Below, one piece after another: positions 44,316-56,304 of a stretch of DNA of 64,000 nucleotides. The position numbers were made by a program, and so were the translations under genes. The DNA is from Terfezia claveryi (lineage: Eukaryota; Ascomycota; Pezizomycetes; Pezizales; Pezizaceae). Location: the NCBI GenBank assembly GCA_015179025.1, contig WHUX01000175.1:46339-110338 (forward strand). Reading direction: 5' to 3'. Numbering within the stretch: the first letter of the stretch is position 1; each line of letters starts with the position of its first letter. The notes beneath the pieces were generated by a model. The model was not told the origin of the DNA and made no database searches. It saw only the letters and a program-made list of their open reading frames with translations.

Positions 44316-45242
44316 TCGTAGTTGGTTAAATATTCAGCGCAGACTGGATAGGCGGAGATTATGGATTTCTCTAGAACTTCGAATGGAAGTTGTCAGTTCA
44401 TGGCATTGAAAAAGCGAAGCTCAATGTAGAGGAGGTGAAGACAAAAGAACTCGAGAGACGGAAATAGCGTAGAGCTAGAAGTGAGGATGGATATGGTAAA
44501 TAGGAGTAATGAGTAATTAAAAAAAGAAAGAGAAAAAAAAAAGAAAAAGAAAAAGGCAGATCCCAACGCTAATGACAGAAGACGACTCTATATTGAAATA
44601 ACCATTTCTTTACGCATACAGTCAAGTCTCTCCACTATGTATTGCTGATACCTATTGTGAACACTTATTACCTTGCTAAAAAGATCTCTGCATTATTTCC
44701 TCTCTTCACATGTTCTAGCTATCTTCGCTTACTAGCTTACATACTAATTTTTATTGCTTTAAGGTTAATACTCTTCGTTGCTTCAAGTTAATGCTCTCGT
44801 ACTTGGCCTACTGCTTGTACATCAGTCCTATGCTTACGCATTCACCTATGCATCTGGTATAATGCTTGCACGTACTCACGGCATTACCACTCTTAGGATA
44901 GTTAACTTATACTGCTTTGTTGAACACTTTACCCTGATCTCATATCTATATATACGAGCTCTCAAGACACTCATGTATCTAGTAGCTTCTCTCTATAGAC
45001 TCAATAGACTATCTACTCTTGAATGAACACTTCATACACTCTTGCATTACTTGCACTTGCACACTCTTCCTGCTCTCACACTCGCACACTGCCTTATAGC
45101 ACTATAGTTCACCGCTATATCCTCTGTTCCAAGCCTCAGCGATTACCTCGCTCATTAGCCTTTCAATAGGTTATAAGCCCAGACTGCTTAGCAAATAAGT
45201 CAACCTACTTTCAAGCACATACCAAACCCAACCTCCCTCATT
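44316..45242 (+). other. Probable 5' LTR and leader of copia element F
   Basis: The pyrimidine-rich sequence from about 44590 to 45160 is probably LTR, but its TG start could not be fixed. After a likely LTR end (...TTTCA, 45165) comes GGTTATAAGCCCAG (45169-45182). It resembles primer-binding sites complementary to the anticodon region of initiator Met tRNA used by copia-type elements (GGTTATGAGCCCAG, one G-to-A difference). Confidence 0.5.
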
Positions 45243-47413
45243 ATGTCCACCTCTTCGTCAGACACATCCTCCTCTAAGGGAGCGAGTAAAATATTTACTC
45301 TCCATAAGAATTATAAGCCAGCCTCAGTGAAGCTCGATAATATCGAGACCCTTACAGGCAAAGACAATTATGAGGACTAGACGGACACTATCAAAATGGT
45401 CATGAGAGGGATGGGGTGTCTGGAGTTAGTGGTTGACGGACTCAAACCTTCAAGCGATGCGACAATAGAAGAATGCCAAGTCTTTACAGCTATGCAGAAT
45501 CAAGTTACCCTAATGTTGATACAGGTTATCAGCAAGCCTATCTTTTGGGTCATCTCAAAACTTGATTCACCCTATAAAATCTGGTCTCACCTCCGAAACC
45601 AGTACTACCATGATACACCTTTTTCTTTTATACATCAACTGCATACACTATTCGATCTAGCCTTAACCTACACTCCTTCTACCTCCTTCCCTGATTTCAT
45701 CGAGCAATATGAGACTGAGTGGACTCGACACTACTCTCTCACTAGCTCATCTGATGAATATCGCAAATCCCTCTGTGCTTTCCTGAATAAGGATGAAGCC
45801 AAACGGGATATTCTCCTCTCCTTTCTTGTCTCTTACCACGCCAATGTAGTAGACAATCTTTCAACTAAATCCGACCTTACCTATGCCGATGCAAAACTCC
45901 ATCTCCTTTCTATTGGTTTTGAAATTGAAAAGCGGGACACTACTCTTTCTGCCACCTATAAAAAGAAAGGCAAACCTCAACAGCAGCAGACAACCCAAAA
46001 CAGTGGATCCGATGCGGAATACACCTACTGCAAGAAGCATCAACTCAGTAAATATACAGGTTATACTTGGCAGAAATGTCAAAAGTTGAAGAAGGTAAAC
46101 GAGGATAAGAAGAAGGGAAATGAGGATAAGAAGGACAAGAAGAAGGAACAGGCTCTGATCATTAGAAGCTCTGGAAGCTTGAAGCCTGAGGACGAGGCTC
46201 TTAGCGTTTGTAACCCATCCCGAAAAACCATCTGGAAATTCAATACAGCATACAGTGCTCATATGACCAATAACATAGAACACTTCGAAAACTTTTCAGA
46301 GGATAGTAGAACTGTAGAAGGAGCTGGGAATAATCTTCTTAAAGCCAAAGGAAAAGGGACGGTTCTACTTAATTGTCTACTTCCTAATGGCTATACTTCC
46401 ACTATTTGTCTCATTAATGTTCGATATGTTCCCTCTCTTAGTCATTCACTATTTTCTTGGAATGCTGTTCGATTTTGTTTTTCCACTTTTTCTATGGATT
46501 CTAGTTTTTATGTTATGAAGAAGGGCAATGATACTGTGGTTTTTATGGTGGAATTTGTCGGAAATCTCCCGTTTATTATTGAATCTAATGAGAAGGCTTT
46601 AGTTATTTTTACGTCAATTGATCACTAGCACCAGTCTTTTGGCCATCAAGTCAATTCCATCTTCAAGCATAAAGACTTCTACTCTGACGGTGAGATCCTC
46701 TCAACACCCCCTAATACCCATCATTGTGAGCTAAACATACTTGCCAAATCTACTCACTCTATCCCCAAGCCAACAACATCATCATATGCCTTTAATATCC
46801 TCGAACTAATCCACTCAGATCTTAGTGGAAAGCTGCCTATACCCTCTATTGGCGGAGCCCACTATTTTATTACTTTAATTAACGATTACTCTCGTGCTTC
46901 CTAGGTCTATTTTTTGAAGCAAAAGTCAGATGCAATCAAATCTATCCAAGACTTTGTTACTTTGGTAGAAAAACAGACAACCCACGCTGTTAAGCGCTTT
47001 CGCACTGATAATGGTGGAGAGTATGTTAATAAAGATCTCGAGCAATTCCTCAAGGCAAAAGACATTGTGCATGAACTAACGCCCCCATACTCCCATAAAT
47101 CTAATGGTATAGCTGAACGCTTCAACCGTACCATACAGAACATGATGAGGGCTATGTTGATTGACTCTAATATAGACAAAAGATTCTGGGCTGAAGTATG
47201 TGCCACCGCAGCCTATATCAAAAATAGGTCACCTCATAGTGCTGTCAAAAGGAAGACACCTTATAAGGTATTCCATGGTACAAAACCTACAATCTCTCAC
47301 CTTCAACCCTTCGGCAAGGAATGCTACATTCATATTCCTGAAGAAAGACGACCTTTAGGAAGTAAACTCTTACCAAGGGCTGATAAAGGTATCTTTATTG
47401 GTTATACTAATAG
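45243..47413 (+). pseudogene. Ty1/copia element F: Gag, protease and integrase, then cut by element D
   Basis: ATG 45243 starts a Gag with LDNIETLTGKDNYED-stop-TDTIKMVM, where Trp has become TAG (45378), and a long helical gag body (MQNQVTLMLIQVISKPIFWV). A Cys/His segment (YCKKHQLSKYTGYTWQKC) follows. The protease site reads FNTAYSAHMTNN where copia elements have an Asp-Thr-Gly/Ala, so the catalytic Asp is Asn. The integrase core keeps its DDE residues: HSDLSGK, FRTDNGGEY and GIAERFNRT. It stops at ...KGIFIGYTNS where the LTR of element D begins. Flank AATAG (47409-47413) is the left target duplication of D. RT and RNase H must lie beyond the window. Confidence 0.85.
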
Positions 47414-48026
47414 TGTAACGATGGCTCTGGGGACAAGACGACCAAGGGGTACGCCAGGGCAAGGGCAAGGCTAGGGTGATACACACGTAGAAATACTACG
47501 TGTGTGACTAGGGGAACAGGCTAGGACAGGGGCAAGGGCGAGGGCGAGAGAGGAAGAGGGCAAGGGACATGAGACACGTGGAGGCAGTTGCCGCGTGTGT
47601 CGGAGGGAGGCAGCTGTGCTGCAGAGCTGTTCACGAGACAAGGGGGTGCACAAGGGAGATGCACAAGTGCTGGGAGAGGCAAGGTCCTGTATTGAATATA
47701 CAAGACATTGGATGGGATCCAACGACAGTACAAGGGACAGGCTCTATATATACATAACTCAGTCAGGGTAATGGGGTAAATAAGCTTCCCTATCTCGGAA
47801 GCTAAGAAAAAGGTAATGATAACAATAACCCATCATCTGCGATTGTAGGTGATGACAAAGACAACAATAGTAATAACCCATCACCTGCATCGCAGGTGAT
47901 ACGAGGGCAACAATAACGATAACCCATCACCTGCGATCATAGGTGATGATAAAGACAAAGACAACAATGGCAATGACCTGTCACCTGCGATCGCAGGTGA
48001 TGACAACTGAACACACGGTTGTTACA
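47414..48026 (-). repeat. 3' LTR of element D, with four U3 palindrome copies
   Basis: 613 bp, TGTAAC...GTTACA on plus. Longer than the LTRs of A and C because U3 holds four copies of the TCACCTGCGATCGCAGGTGA box (47833, 47881, 47937 and 47981). One is intact; the others differ by transitions or a single deletion. Confidence 0.88.
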
Positions 48027-48166
48027 CTATCCCCCCTATAGGCTGGAGCTCCAGCGACTAGGAGGCTTGGGCATGATAACCGGCAAAATCAACACAAAAG
48101 ACAACAACAATGGTAGAAACAAGAACCCCAACTCCAAACAACAACAAGAATGCAAAAGGTCTGACA

Positions 48167-51100
48167 TCATTCAACTGGGTGAGGCTTCCTCGAGTATCGT
48201 TGGTGGAACAGGGTGACCAAGTCCTGTGTATTTTCCAAGTCTTCCCCAGGTTGCCAGGTAGTCTCCTCGTCCCCTAACCACTTGACCTTGTATTGCAGAT
48301 GACCGTACCTCTTCCTTGAGTCCAATACCTCTTTGACCTCCCACTCCTCTTCACCCTTGATCACCACAGGAGGGGAAGAGGGGTGTTTCTGCCCTGGGAG
48401 GGGATCATCAGCCACTGGCTCAATTTCCGATACGTGTACAACTGGGTGGCGTTTGATGTCCTTGGGGAACCTCAATCGATAGGCATTAGTGCCCACAGTG
48501 GCCACCACCTCAAATGGACCAGGAACTTATGGTCAAGTTTGTGAGATGGCCGTTCCGTTCGTAAGTGCCTGCTGGAGAGCCACACCTTATCTCCTGGCTG
48601 ATACTTGGGGGCTGGCAACCGTAATCTGTTGGCATACTCCGCTTGCCTGGCTTAAGCATATACCAGTTCGGCTCTTAGAGTAGAGTGCAGCTCAGCAATC
48701 TCTGTGGCGAACTCCTTAGCTAGGGTGTTCTCCCTAGCCTTGTGCAGGGGTGCTAGAGAGTCCACGAAATGAGGGTGCCAGCTATAATTGGCCAGGAACG
48801 GGGAGGTTTTCAGAGTCTCTAAGAAATGGTTGTTAGCGGCGAACTCACAGGTTGCCAGTAGCGAAACCCAGTTGTTTTGCTGGTAATTGACATATACTTT
48901 CAAGTAATGCTCTATGATCGCATTCATTCACTTGGACTAACCATCTGTTTGGGGGTAATATGCTGTGGAGAGGTGTATGTTAATTCCCAGAAGCTCGCAG
49001 AATACCTTCCAGAAGTCCGAGACGAATTGGGGGCCGCGGTCTGAGACGACTGACTTGGGGAGACCATGGTAGCGGAATATATGGTTAAGGTAGAGGCCGG
49101 CGAGGTCCTGGGCCGAACAGGTATCATGGCAAGGTATAACATGCCTCATTTTGGTCAATCAGTCTACTACCATAAGGATAGTATTAAACCCCAAATCCTC
49201 TAGCAACCCAGTCACAAAGTCCATGGTTAGGTGTTGCCAAGGTTGGTCTGGGATCTCCAAGGGCTTCAGGGTCCCATAAGGAGCATGACGGGTAGGCTTA
49301 GCACGCCTGCAAACATGGCAGTTCCGCAAGTACCTTTCTACGTCCTTCCGTTGGTTAATCCACATGTATTGCCTATTCAAGAGCTCTAATGTCTTAGCCA
49401 CTCCAGGGTGCCCAGCAGCTAGGGTGTCGTGGTGTTCTTTAATAAGCCGTAACCGCAGTTCGCTATCCGGTACATAGAGACAGTCCAGGTGGTATAGGAG
49501 GCTGTCCTGGGTGGTACATTCAGCTAGGGAAATCTTGGTATAACGACGTTGTCCAGATTCCAATGCGGCAATGATGTCCTTAGCCAAGGGGTCCTCCTTA
49601 TACACTTGTCGTACCTGTTGCTGGAGACCAGCTCCGGCGTCAGCAACAGTATCAGCATCAGCCAGACCGTTGGCTGCTAAATCGAGATTTTCCGGCTTCA
49701 GTACCACCTGATTCTGGTATTTCAGCCTTTCATCCCCTCCTTTAGGGAGGTCTCCTGATCTCCTGGTCAATGCATCCGGCTTGCCACCAGCCTTCCTGAG
49801 GCAGTATCTGATCTTGAAGTTAAACCGAGAGAGGAATTCCGACCACCTAGCGTGTTGGTGGTTCAGCAATTTGGTGGTTGTGAAGTACTCCAGGATCTTG
49901 TGATCTGAGAGAACCTCTATGATTCCCTTTGCTGATTCTAGGTGGGGCCTCTATTCCTCGAATGCTCATACAATGGCCATTAACTCTTTATCATAGATTT
50001 CGTAATTACACTCCACCGGGGAGTGCTTTTTGGAGAAGGAGGCCACTGGGTAGAGAATACCATTGATATACTGGGACAGGATTCCGGCAGACACATAATC
50101 GGAGGCGTCCGTTTCTACGATACACTCACTATCAGGGTCGAAGTGGGCAAGGATCGGGGCTGAGCAGAAGACTTCCTTGAGCTTCTCGAAGGCAGACTGG
50201 GCTTCTGGACTCTACTGGAAGCAATGGCCTCTTTCAATGCCCTTAGTCTTAGTTAGTACTGTCAATGGTGCCACGATCTTCGAATATCCCAGAATGAACC
50301 GTGATAGAAGTTAGCAAAACCTAGGAAGGTTGCACATCCTTGAGATTGGCAGGGATTTCCCATTCCTGGATTGCCGTAACTTTTGCAGCATCCATTCTGA
50401 TGCCTTCTGTTGTGATTATCAAGCCCAGATACTTCACCTCTTGGATGTGGAATTCGCACTTCTCGGCTTTAAGTACAACCCTGCTTGTTCCAGCTTTTCC
50501 AGGACTTGTCGGACATGGATTTTGTGCTCTGCTAGGGTATCCGAATAGATTAGGATATCATCTAAGTAAGCCGTATAGAATACATCCAGAAGTCTCGTAG
50601 GGTGTCGTTAATAAAGTATTGAAAGGAGGCCGAGGCATTGGTTAAGCCAAAGGGCATTACATTATACTCGAAATGGCCATAACGAGTTCGGAAGGCAGTT
50701 TTCCATTCCTCCCCCTTGGTAATCCATACCAGGTTGTACACCCCTCTCAAATCCAATTTGGTAAACCATTTTGCCTTGGAAAGCCTAGCTAATGTCTCCT
50801 GAATCAGGGGTAGGGGGTACCTGTTTTTGACCGTTATTTATTTAAGCTATGATAATCCACGCACAATCGAAGGGAGCCATCCGATTTCTTAATGAACAGC
50901 ACAGGGGCGCCTGCCAGGAAGAGCTATGCCTAATGAAGCTTTATTGAGGTTTTCCTCCAAGTACTTTTTCAGGGCCTCTAGTTCCAGTCGGACATTCCAT
51001 AGAGCGGGCTATATGGTGGGGTCTTTTCTTCCACCAAGGGGATTGTGTGGTCATAAGGTTGGTGTAGTGCTAGTTTTTCTGCGACTTTCTCAGAGAACAA

Positions 51101-51518
51101 TTCGATGAATTTGGTATTCATCTGGCACATAGACTTCCATTCTTCTTAGATCGCAACTTGTTGATTTCCAGATTAACTTCATAGATTGACAGAGTATGGG
51201 CCTTCAGTTTGTGCCTTCTGGTAATGTAAGTAAAGGCCCCTGCTCCAATGAAGTTGATATCGAGGGGTTTTAGGGGGGGATTTCTGCCACCACCTGGCTA
51301 GAGTCCTCTACCGGAGGTAGTAGGGCACATAATCTTTTAACGGCAGTCTGTGGGGCACCACAGTGCCTCTTGCAATACCCACTGTTGAAGTTCAAGGTGT
51401 AAGAGCCAAAGTTAACAGAGACATCATGCATTTGGAGCTAGGGGATCCCCAGAACAATGGGGTATTTGAGCTTAGTCACAAACATGGGGAGGCTTTTCGA
51501 ATGGTCTCCAATAGCACT
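48167..51518 (-). pseudogene. pol: Pol of element D (protease-RT-RNase H-integrase-chromodomain)
   Basis: Reads chromodomain (EVLDSRKRYGHLQYKVKWLG), integrase core (DRLTKMRHVIPCHDTCSAQD, VVSDRGPQFVSDFWK), HHCC finger, RNase H-like, RT ([20 protein letters not shown]) and part of the protease. Numerous single-base deletions and TAG stops, concentrated at 50.2-51.2 kb. Broken at 51518 by element B. Confidence 0.85.
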
Positions 51519-52059
51519 TGTCACAACCATCCTTTCCTAGCCAGGTTTGAGAGTCGGACAGGATTCCGTCCGACTCTCGTTATTGTTGATTGATATCGTT
51601 GTTATCTCTTTTCCCGAGATAAGGGGTCTTGGGAACCTTATTCCTTCTGGTGGCCTTGGCCAGGAAGGAAGCCTGTATATATAGCTTGCTCTCTCCGCCC
51701 TCTCATTGGATCCCCATCCAATGTCTTGTATATCCAATACAGGACCTTGCCTCTCCCAACGCTTGTGCACCTCCCTTGTGCACCCCCTTGTCTCGTGAAC
51801 GGCTCTGCAGCACAGCTGCCTCCCTCCGACACACGCGGCAACTGCCTCCGCGTGTCTCATGCCTCTTGTCCTTGCCCCTGTCCCAGCCCTACCCGGTCAC
51901 ACACATAGCGTTCCTACATGTGTGTTACCCTAGCCCTGCCCTTGCCTTGCCCCTAGCCTTTCCCTAGATCACACACGTAGCGCTCCTACGTGTGCGATTC
52001 CCCCTTGCCACTGCCCCGGCATACCCCTTGGTCGCCTTGTCCCTAGAGCCGTCGTTACA
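51519..52059 (+). repeat. 5' LTR of element B, distinct U3 with one strong hairpin
   Basis: 541 bp starting TGTCACAACC and ending GTTACA. U3 holds a perfect 11-bp inverted repeat (51549-51578, GAGAGTCGGAC / GTCCGACTCTC, 8-nt loop). From the TATA-like region near 51680 onward it matches the LTRs of C. Confidence 0.87.
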
Positions 52060-52094
52060 CTACGTTGGATTACCCTGATCAACCGGTACGCTCA

Positions 52095-53342
52095 ATGGCT
52101 GCCCAAGACACCACTCCCGCACTCGCAGCCAGATTTCGAGCCTGGCAAGCTCTCCCTATTCCCATGAACCAGGCCGATTTCGGCAGCTATCATCAGACCA
52201 TTATTGATATATACCTGGCGGCGGATGCCTTAGGCCAACGACTGGAATCGGCCATACATGAAGGACAATAAAAACAGACCAGGGCCAACGACGAAGTCAC
52301 AATACTCACCAAAGACCTCCTCTCATGCCAGGCCGACCTCGCCTCCTGCCAAAACAACCTCGTGACCGCCCAGAACGACTTAGTCAATGAAAGAAGAACC
52401 ATTCAGACCCTGAATAGGGCCCTGGACACGATCGGATTCCAAACAGCCCCAGCACCCCAAGCATCCCAGACACCCAAAACCCAAGATCTCCCTACCCCGC
52501 CAAAGTTCAATGGCGACAGGACTCACCTGAAAGCCTGGAAAAATTCCATCAAAATCAAACTAACTGGGGATGCTGCAAAATTCCCTACTATTCAGCACTG
52601 ATTAGCTTATGTATACAGCCTATTAGAGGGCAGAGCTATAGACCAGGTCCAACCCTATGTGCTCGATGACCACTTCAACCTCCCTGATGTTGCTGCTCTG
52701 CTCATAATCCTCGACCGTGCCTTCGGAGACCCAGACCCCATGGGTACAGCAACTCGCGCTCTCCGAGCATTAAAACAGAAGGGCAATGACCTCTCAACAT
52801 ACGTGGCAGAATTCTCAAGGTTGGCAGCAGAGGTGGAGTGGAACGATCGGGTGAAGCTGGAATAGTTCGAGGAAGGCCTCAATATTGAGCTCAAACAGGC
52901 CCTCTTCCAATCTCCAGATGTTAAAACCCTGGATGAATTCATTGATCAGGCATCTAAGATGAAGCAAAAGATGGCTAGGTTGAGAGTCCAGGTCAGCGCC
53001 CCCAGTACCTATCGGCCTCCTATTAAAACCCAGCACCCCCAGCAACAAACTCAACCCCAGAACCTTAGCTTTCAGACCCAAGCTATAGCCAATAAGCCAG
53101 CCCACCCATCTCTGGTGGCGGGTGGCACCACCCCCATGGATTTATCATCAGGAAGGCCCCGCCTGACACAAGAAGAGAGAGAACGTTGCCGCAACAATAG
53201 GTTGTGCATTGCCTGTGGGAAAGGGGACCACTTCATCGCGGTATGTCCCCTCCACAAAAACCGCTTGATGGCCGCCCACGCCACATCCGAATCACGGATC
53301 GAAGAGGTTGAAGAGTCGGGAAAAGGAGAGTCCCTTGCCTAG
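52095..53342 (+). pseudogene. gag: Gag of element B, three in-frame stops
   Basis: 416 codons including the terminal stop, in a single frame, from MAAQDTTPALAARFRAWQAL to ...EESGKGESLA. In-frame stops are TAA 52269, TGA 52599 and TAG 52863. The retrotransposon gag domain (AYVYSLLEGRAIDQVQPYV, AFGDPDPMGTATRALRALK) and an intact CCHC knuckle (CIACGKGDHFIAVC) are present. The terminal TAG (53340) lies in the frameshift hairpin. Confidence 0.88.
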
Positions 53343-53363
53343 TTACTGACACTAGCAAGGGAC
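53318..53363 (+). promoter_or_regulatory. -1 ribosomal frameshift cassette, element B
   Basis: G GGA AAA at 53318-53324 in the gag frame, 5-nt spacer, and hairpin 53330-53363 (GTCCCTTG / CAAGGGAC, extended by CTAG/CTAG with one bulged C, 9-nt loop) containing the gag stop. The -1 frame is open from the heptamer into the protease. Confidence 0.87.
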
Positions 53364-55751
53364 CTGCTCCAGGTCATTTATCTTTGTCTGCGTTTTCCTT
53401 GCCTACATCTATGTCTGTTGATGAGTCTCGCCTGTTTGGCGAGCACTTCGTTGTACCTATAACTGTCAAGTTCAATGATAAAACAGTGGTTACATCAGCT
53501 CTCATAGATTGTGGTGCTTCAGGAATAGCATTCATTGACCAGACCTTCGTCAGTAAAAACTCTATACCAACCTCCAAGCTAAAGACTCCCCGCCTTCTTG
53601 ATGTTATCGATGGCCGCCCTATTTCTTCTGGGGTGATTACCGACCTCGCGTGCCTGCCCAGCGCCATGGGTGATCACTCAGAAGATTTCCCAATGTTCGT
53701 AACCAAGCTAAAGTACCCAATTGTCCTTGGGATCCCCTGGCTTAGGATGCACGATGTATCAGTCAGCTTCGGCTCTTACACCTTGCGATTCAACAGCCCT
53801 TATTGCAAAAAACACTGTGGGGATCCAAAAACCACTGTCACTGGGCTGTGCACATTGCCACCCCAATAATCCACCCGACTCAGGTGGTACTCCCGCCTGC
53901 ACACATCAATGCCACCATTCCCCCGGTTTCCCCTGTGCCCCCGGTGTCCCCTGTGCCCCGGCTTCCCCTGTCCCCTCTATGCCCCCGGCTTCCCCTGTCC
54001 CCTCTATACCCCCGAGTCCTCAAAAACCTCTGAATATTAGCTTCATCGGAGCAGGGGCTTTCGCTTACCTCACCAGGAGGCACAAGCTGAAGGCTCATGC
54101 CCTGTCTATATATGAGGTGAACCTGGAAATCAATAAGATGCGGCCTAAGGAGGAGTGGAAGTCCCTGGTTCCGGATGAATACTATGAGTTCATTGATCTG
54201 TTCTCGGAAAAGGCTGCAGAGAAACTCGCACCCCACCGACCCTATGACCATACTATTCCGCTGATACAGGGTAAGACCCCCCCCTATGGGCCCCTCTACG
54301 GAATGTCCCGGTTGGAGCTGGAAGCGTTGAAGAGATACTTGGAGGAAAACCTCAACAAGAGCTTCATTCGCCACAGCTCCTCGCCAGCAGGTGCTCCAGT
54401 GCTTTTCGTGAAGAAGTCGGATGGCTCCCTTCGGTTGTGTGTTGATTATCGTGGCCTGAACGAAATAACGGTCAAAAACAGATACCCCCTACCTCTGATC
54501 TAGGAAACATTTGCCAGGCTTTCCAAGGCGAAATGGTTTACCAAATTGGACTTGCGAGGGGTGTACAACCTGGTACGGATCGCCGAAGGGAAGGAGTGGA
54601 AAACAGCCTTCCGGACATGTTACGGCCACTTCGAGTACAACGTCATGCCCTTTGGCCTAACCAACGCCCCTGCCTCCTTCCAGCACTTCATCAATGACAC
54701 CTTATGGGACTTTCTGGATGTGTTCTGCACGGCTTACCTCGATGATATCTTGATTTATTCAGACACTCTGGCAGAGCACAAGATTCATGTCCGGCAGGTA
54801 TTGGAGAAGCTGGAGCAAGCTGGGTTGTACCTCAAGCCCGAGAAATGTGAGTTCCACGTGCAGGAGGTTAAGTATCTAGAGTTGATCATCACCACGGAAG
54901 GTATTAGAATGGACCCTGCCAAGGTCACCGCCGTTCAGGAATGGGAAATCCCAGCAAATCTCAAGGATGTCTAGGCCTTCCTGGGATTCGCCAACTTTTA
55001 CCGACAGTTCATTCTAGGATATTCTAAGATCGTGGCCCCCCTCACAGCCCTGACCAAAAAGGACCGGCGATTCCACTGGAGTCCAGAAGCCCAATCCGCC
55101 TTCCAGAACCTCAAGGAAGCCTTCTGCTCAGCACCCATACTAGCTCACTTTGATTCAGATAGCGAGTGTATCGTGGAAACGGATGACTCCGACTATGTCT
55201 CCACCGGAATCCTGTCCCAGTAAGTCAATGTAGTCCTCCACCCGGTGGCCTATTTCTCCAAAAAGCACTCCCCAGCGGAGTGTAATTACGAGATCTATGA
55301 TAAGGAATTAATGGCCATTGTCCGAGCTTTTGAGGAATGGAGGCCTCACCTGGAGTCAGCCAAGGGGATTATCGAGGTGTTGTCCGATCATAAGAACCTT
55401 GAGTATTTCACTACCACTAAACTGCTTAACCGACGGCAGGCCAGGTGGTCGGAGTTCTTATCTCGGTTCAACTTCAAGATCAAATACCGGCCAGGCAAGG
55501 CTGGTGGGAAACCGGATACACTGACCAGGAGATCAGGAGATCTCCCTAAAGGGGGGAATGAAAGGCTGAAGTACCAGAATCAGGTGGTACTGAAACCTGA
55601 AAATCTCGACCTAGCAGCCAATACCCTTGCGGATACGGATGCTGAAGCTGAAGTGGACCCCGGAGCAGATCCCCTCCTGCGGATACGACAGGCATATGCG
55701 GAGGACGACCTGGTTAAGAATATAATCGCTGCGGTGGAATCTGGACAGCGC
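53343..55751 (+). pseudogene. pol: Pol of element B, N-terminal part (protease-RT-RNase H)
   Basis: Protease (SALIDCGASGIAFID), a proline-rich repeat linker with a frame change near 53870-54010, RT ([31 protein letters not shown]) and RNase H-like ([20 protein letters not shown]). TAG stops at 54502 and 54973 and a TAA at 55221. Cut at 55751 after ...AAVESGQRC by element C; the reading resumes as RRHVKISLAECT at 61919. Confidence 0.87.
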
Positions 55752-56273
55752 TGTAACAACCGTGTGTTCAGTTGTCATCACCTACGATCGCAGGTGACGG
55801 ATCATTGCCATTGTTGTCTTTGTCTTTGTCATCACCTGCGATCGCAGGTGATGGGTTATCGTTATCGTTACCTTTTCCTTAGCTTCCGAGATAGGGAAGC
55901 TTATTCCCCCCATTGCCCTGACCGAGTTATGTATATATAGAGCCTGTCCCTCGTACTATCGTTGGATCCCCATCCAACGTCTTGTATACCTAATACAGGA
56001 CCTTGTCTCTCCGCGAAGGTGTACCTCCCTTGTACACCCCCTCGTCTTGCCTTGTCCCGTGAATAACTCTGCAGCACAGCTGCCCCCCTCCGACACACGC
56101 GGCAACTGCCTCCGCCTGTCTCGTGCTCCTTGCCCTCTGCCCCTCTTGCCTCTTGCCCTTGCCCCTAGCCTTTCCCCTGATCACATACGTAGCGTTCCTA
56201 CGTGTGTGTTACCTCGTCCCTGTCCTCGCCCAGCGTACCCCTTGGTCGCCTCGTCCCCGGAGCCCTCGTTACA
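55752..56273 (+). repeat. 5' LTR of element C
   Basis: TGTAAC...GTTACA. U3 palindromes at 55778-55797 (one transition) and 55832-55851 (perfect), 54 bp apart. TATA-like tatatata near 55932. The U5 side has smaller inverted repeats such as TACGTAGCGTTCCTACGT. Confidence 0.95.
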
Positions 56274-56304
56274 CTACGTTGGATCTTTCAGACCAACCGG
56301 TACG

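Larger units (their letters stand above)
47414..51518 (-). mobile_element. Ty3/gypsy chromovirus, element D (left part), inserted in copia F
   Basis: Minus-strand element of the same family as A: 3' LTR 47414-48026, polypurine tract GGGGGGATAG, then pol back to the protease. At 51518 it is cut by the 5' LTR of element B, so gag and the 5' LTR are displaced beyond the window. Confidence 0.88.
51519..55751 (+). mobile_element. Ty3/gypsy chromovirus, element B, left portion
   Basis: The 5' LTR, gag and pol up to the RNase H-integrase linker, interrupted by element C at 55752 and resuming at 61915. Left target duplication GCACT (51514-51518). B uses a different U3 from A, C and D but the same R-U5 and the same coding family. 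Confidence 0.9.

Noticed and set aside
47831..48003. CRISPR-like array of repeated palindromes
   Set aside because: The repeats are LTR U3 boxes within retrotransposons of a eukaryote, spacing is irregular, and spacers are shared between LTRs.
45243..48026. Copia integrase frame running on into RRPRGTPGQGQG as a fusion protein
   Set aside because: The extra residues come from the LTR of inserted element D starting at 47414.
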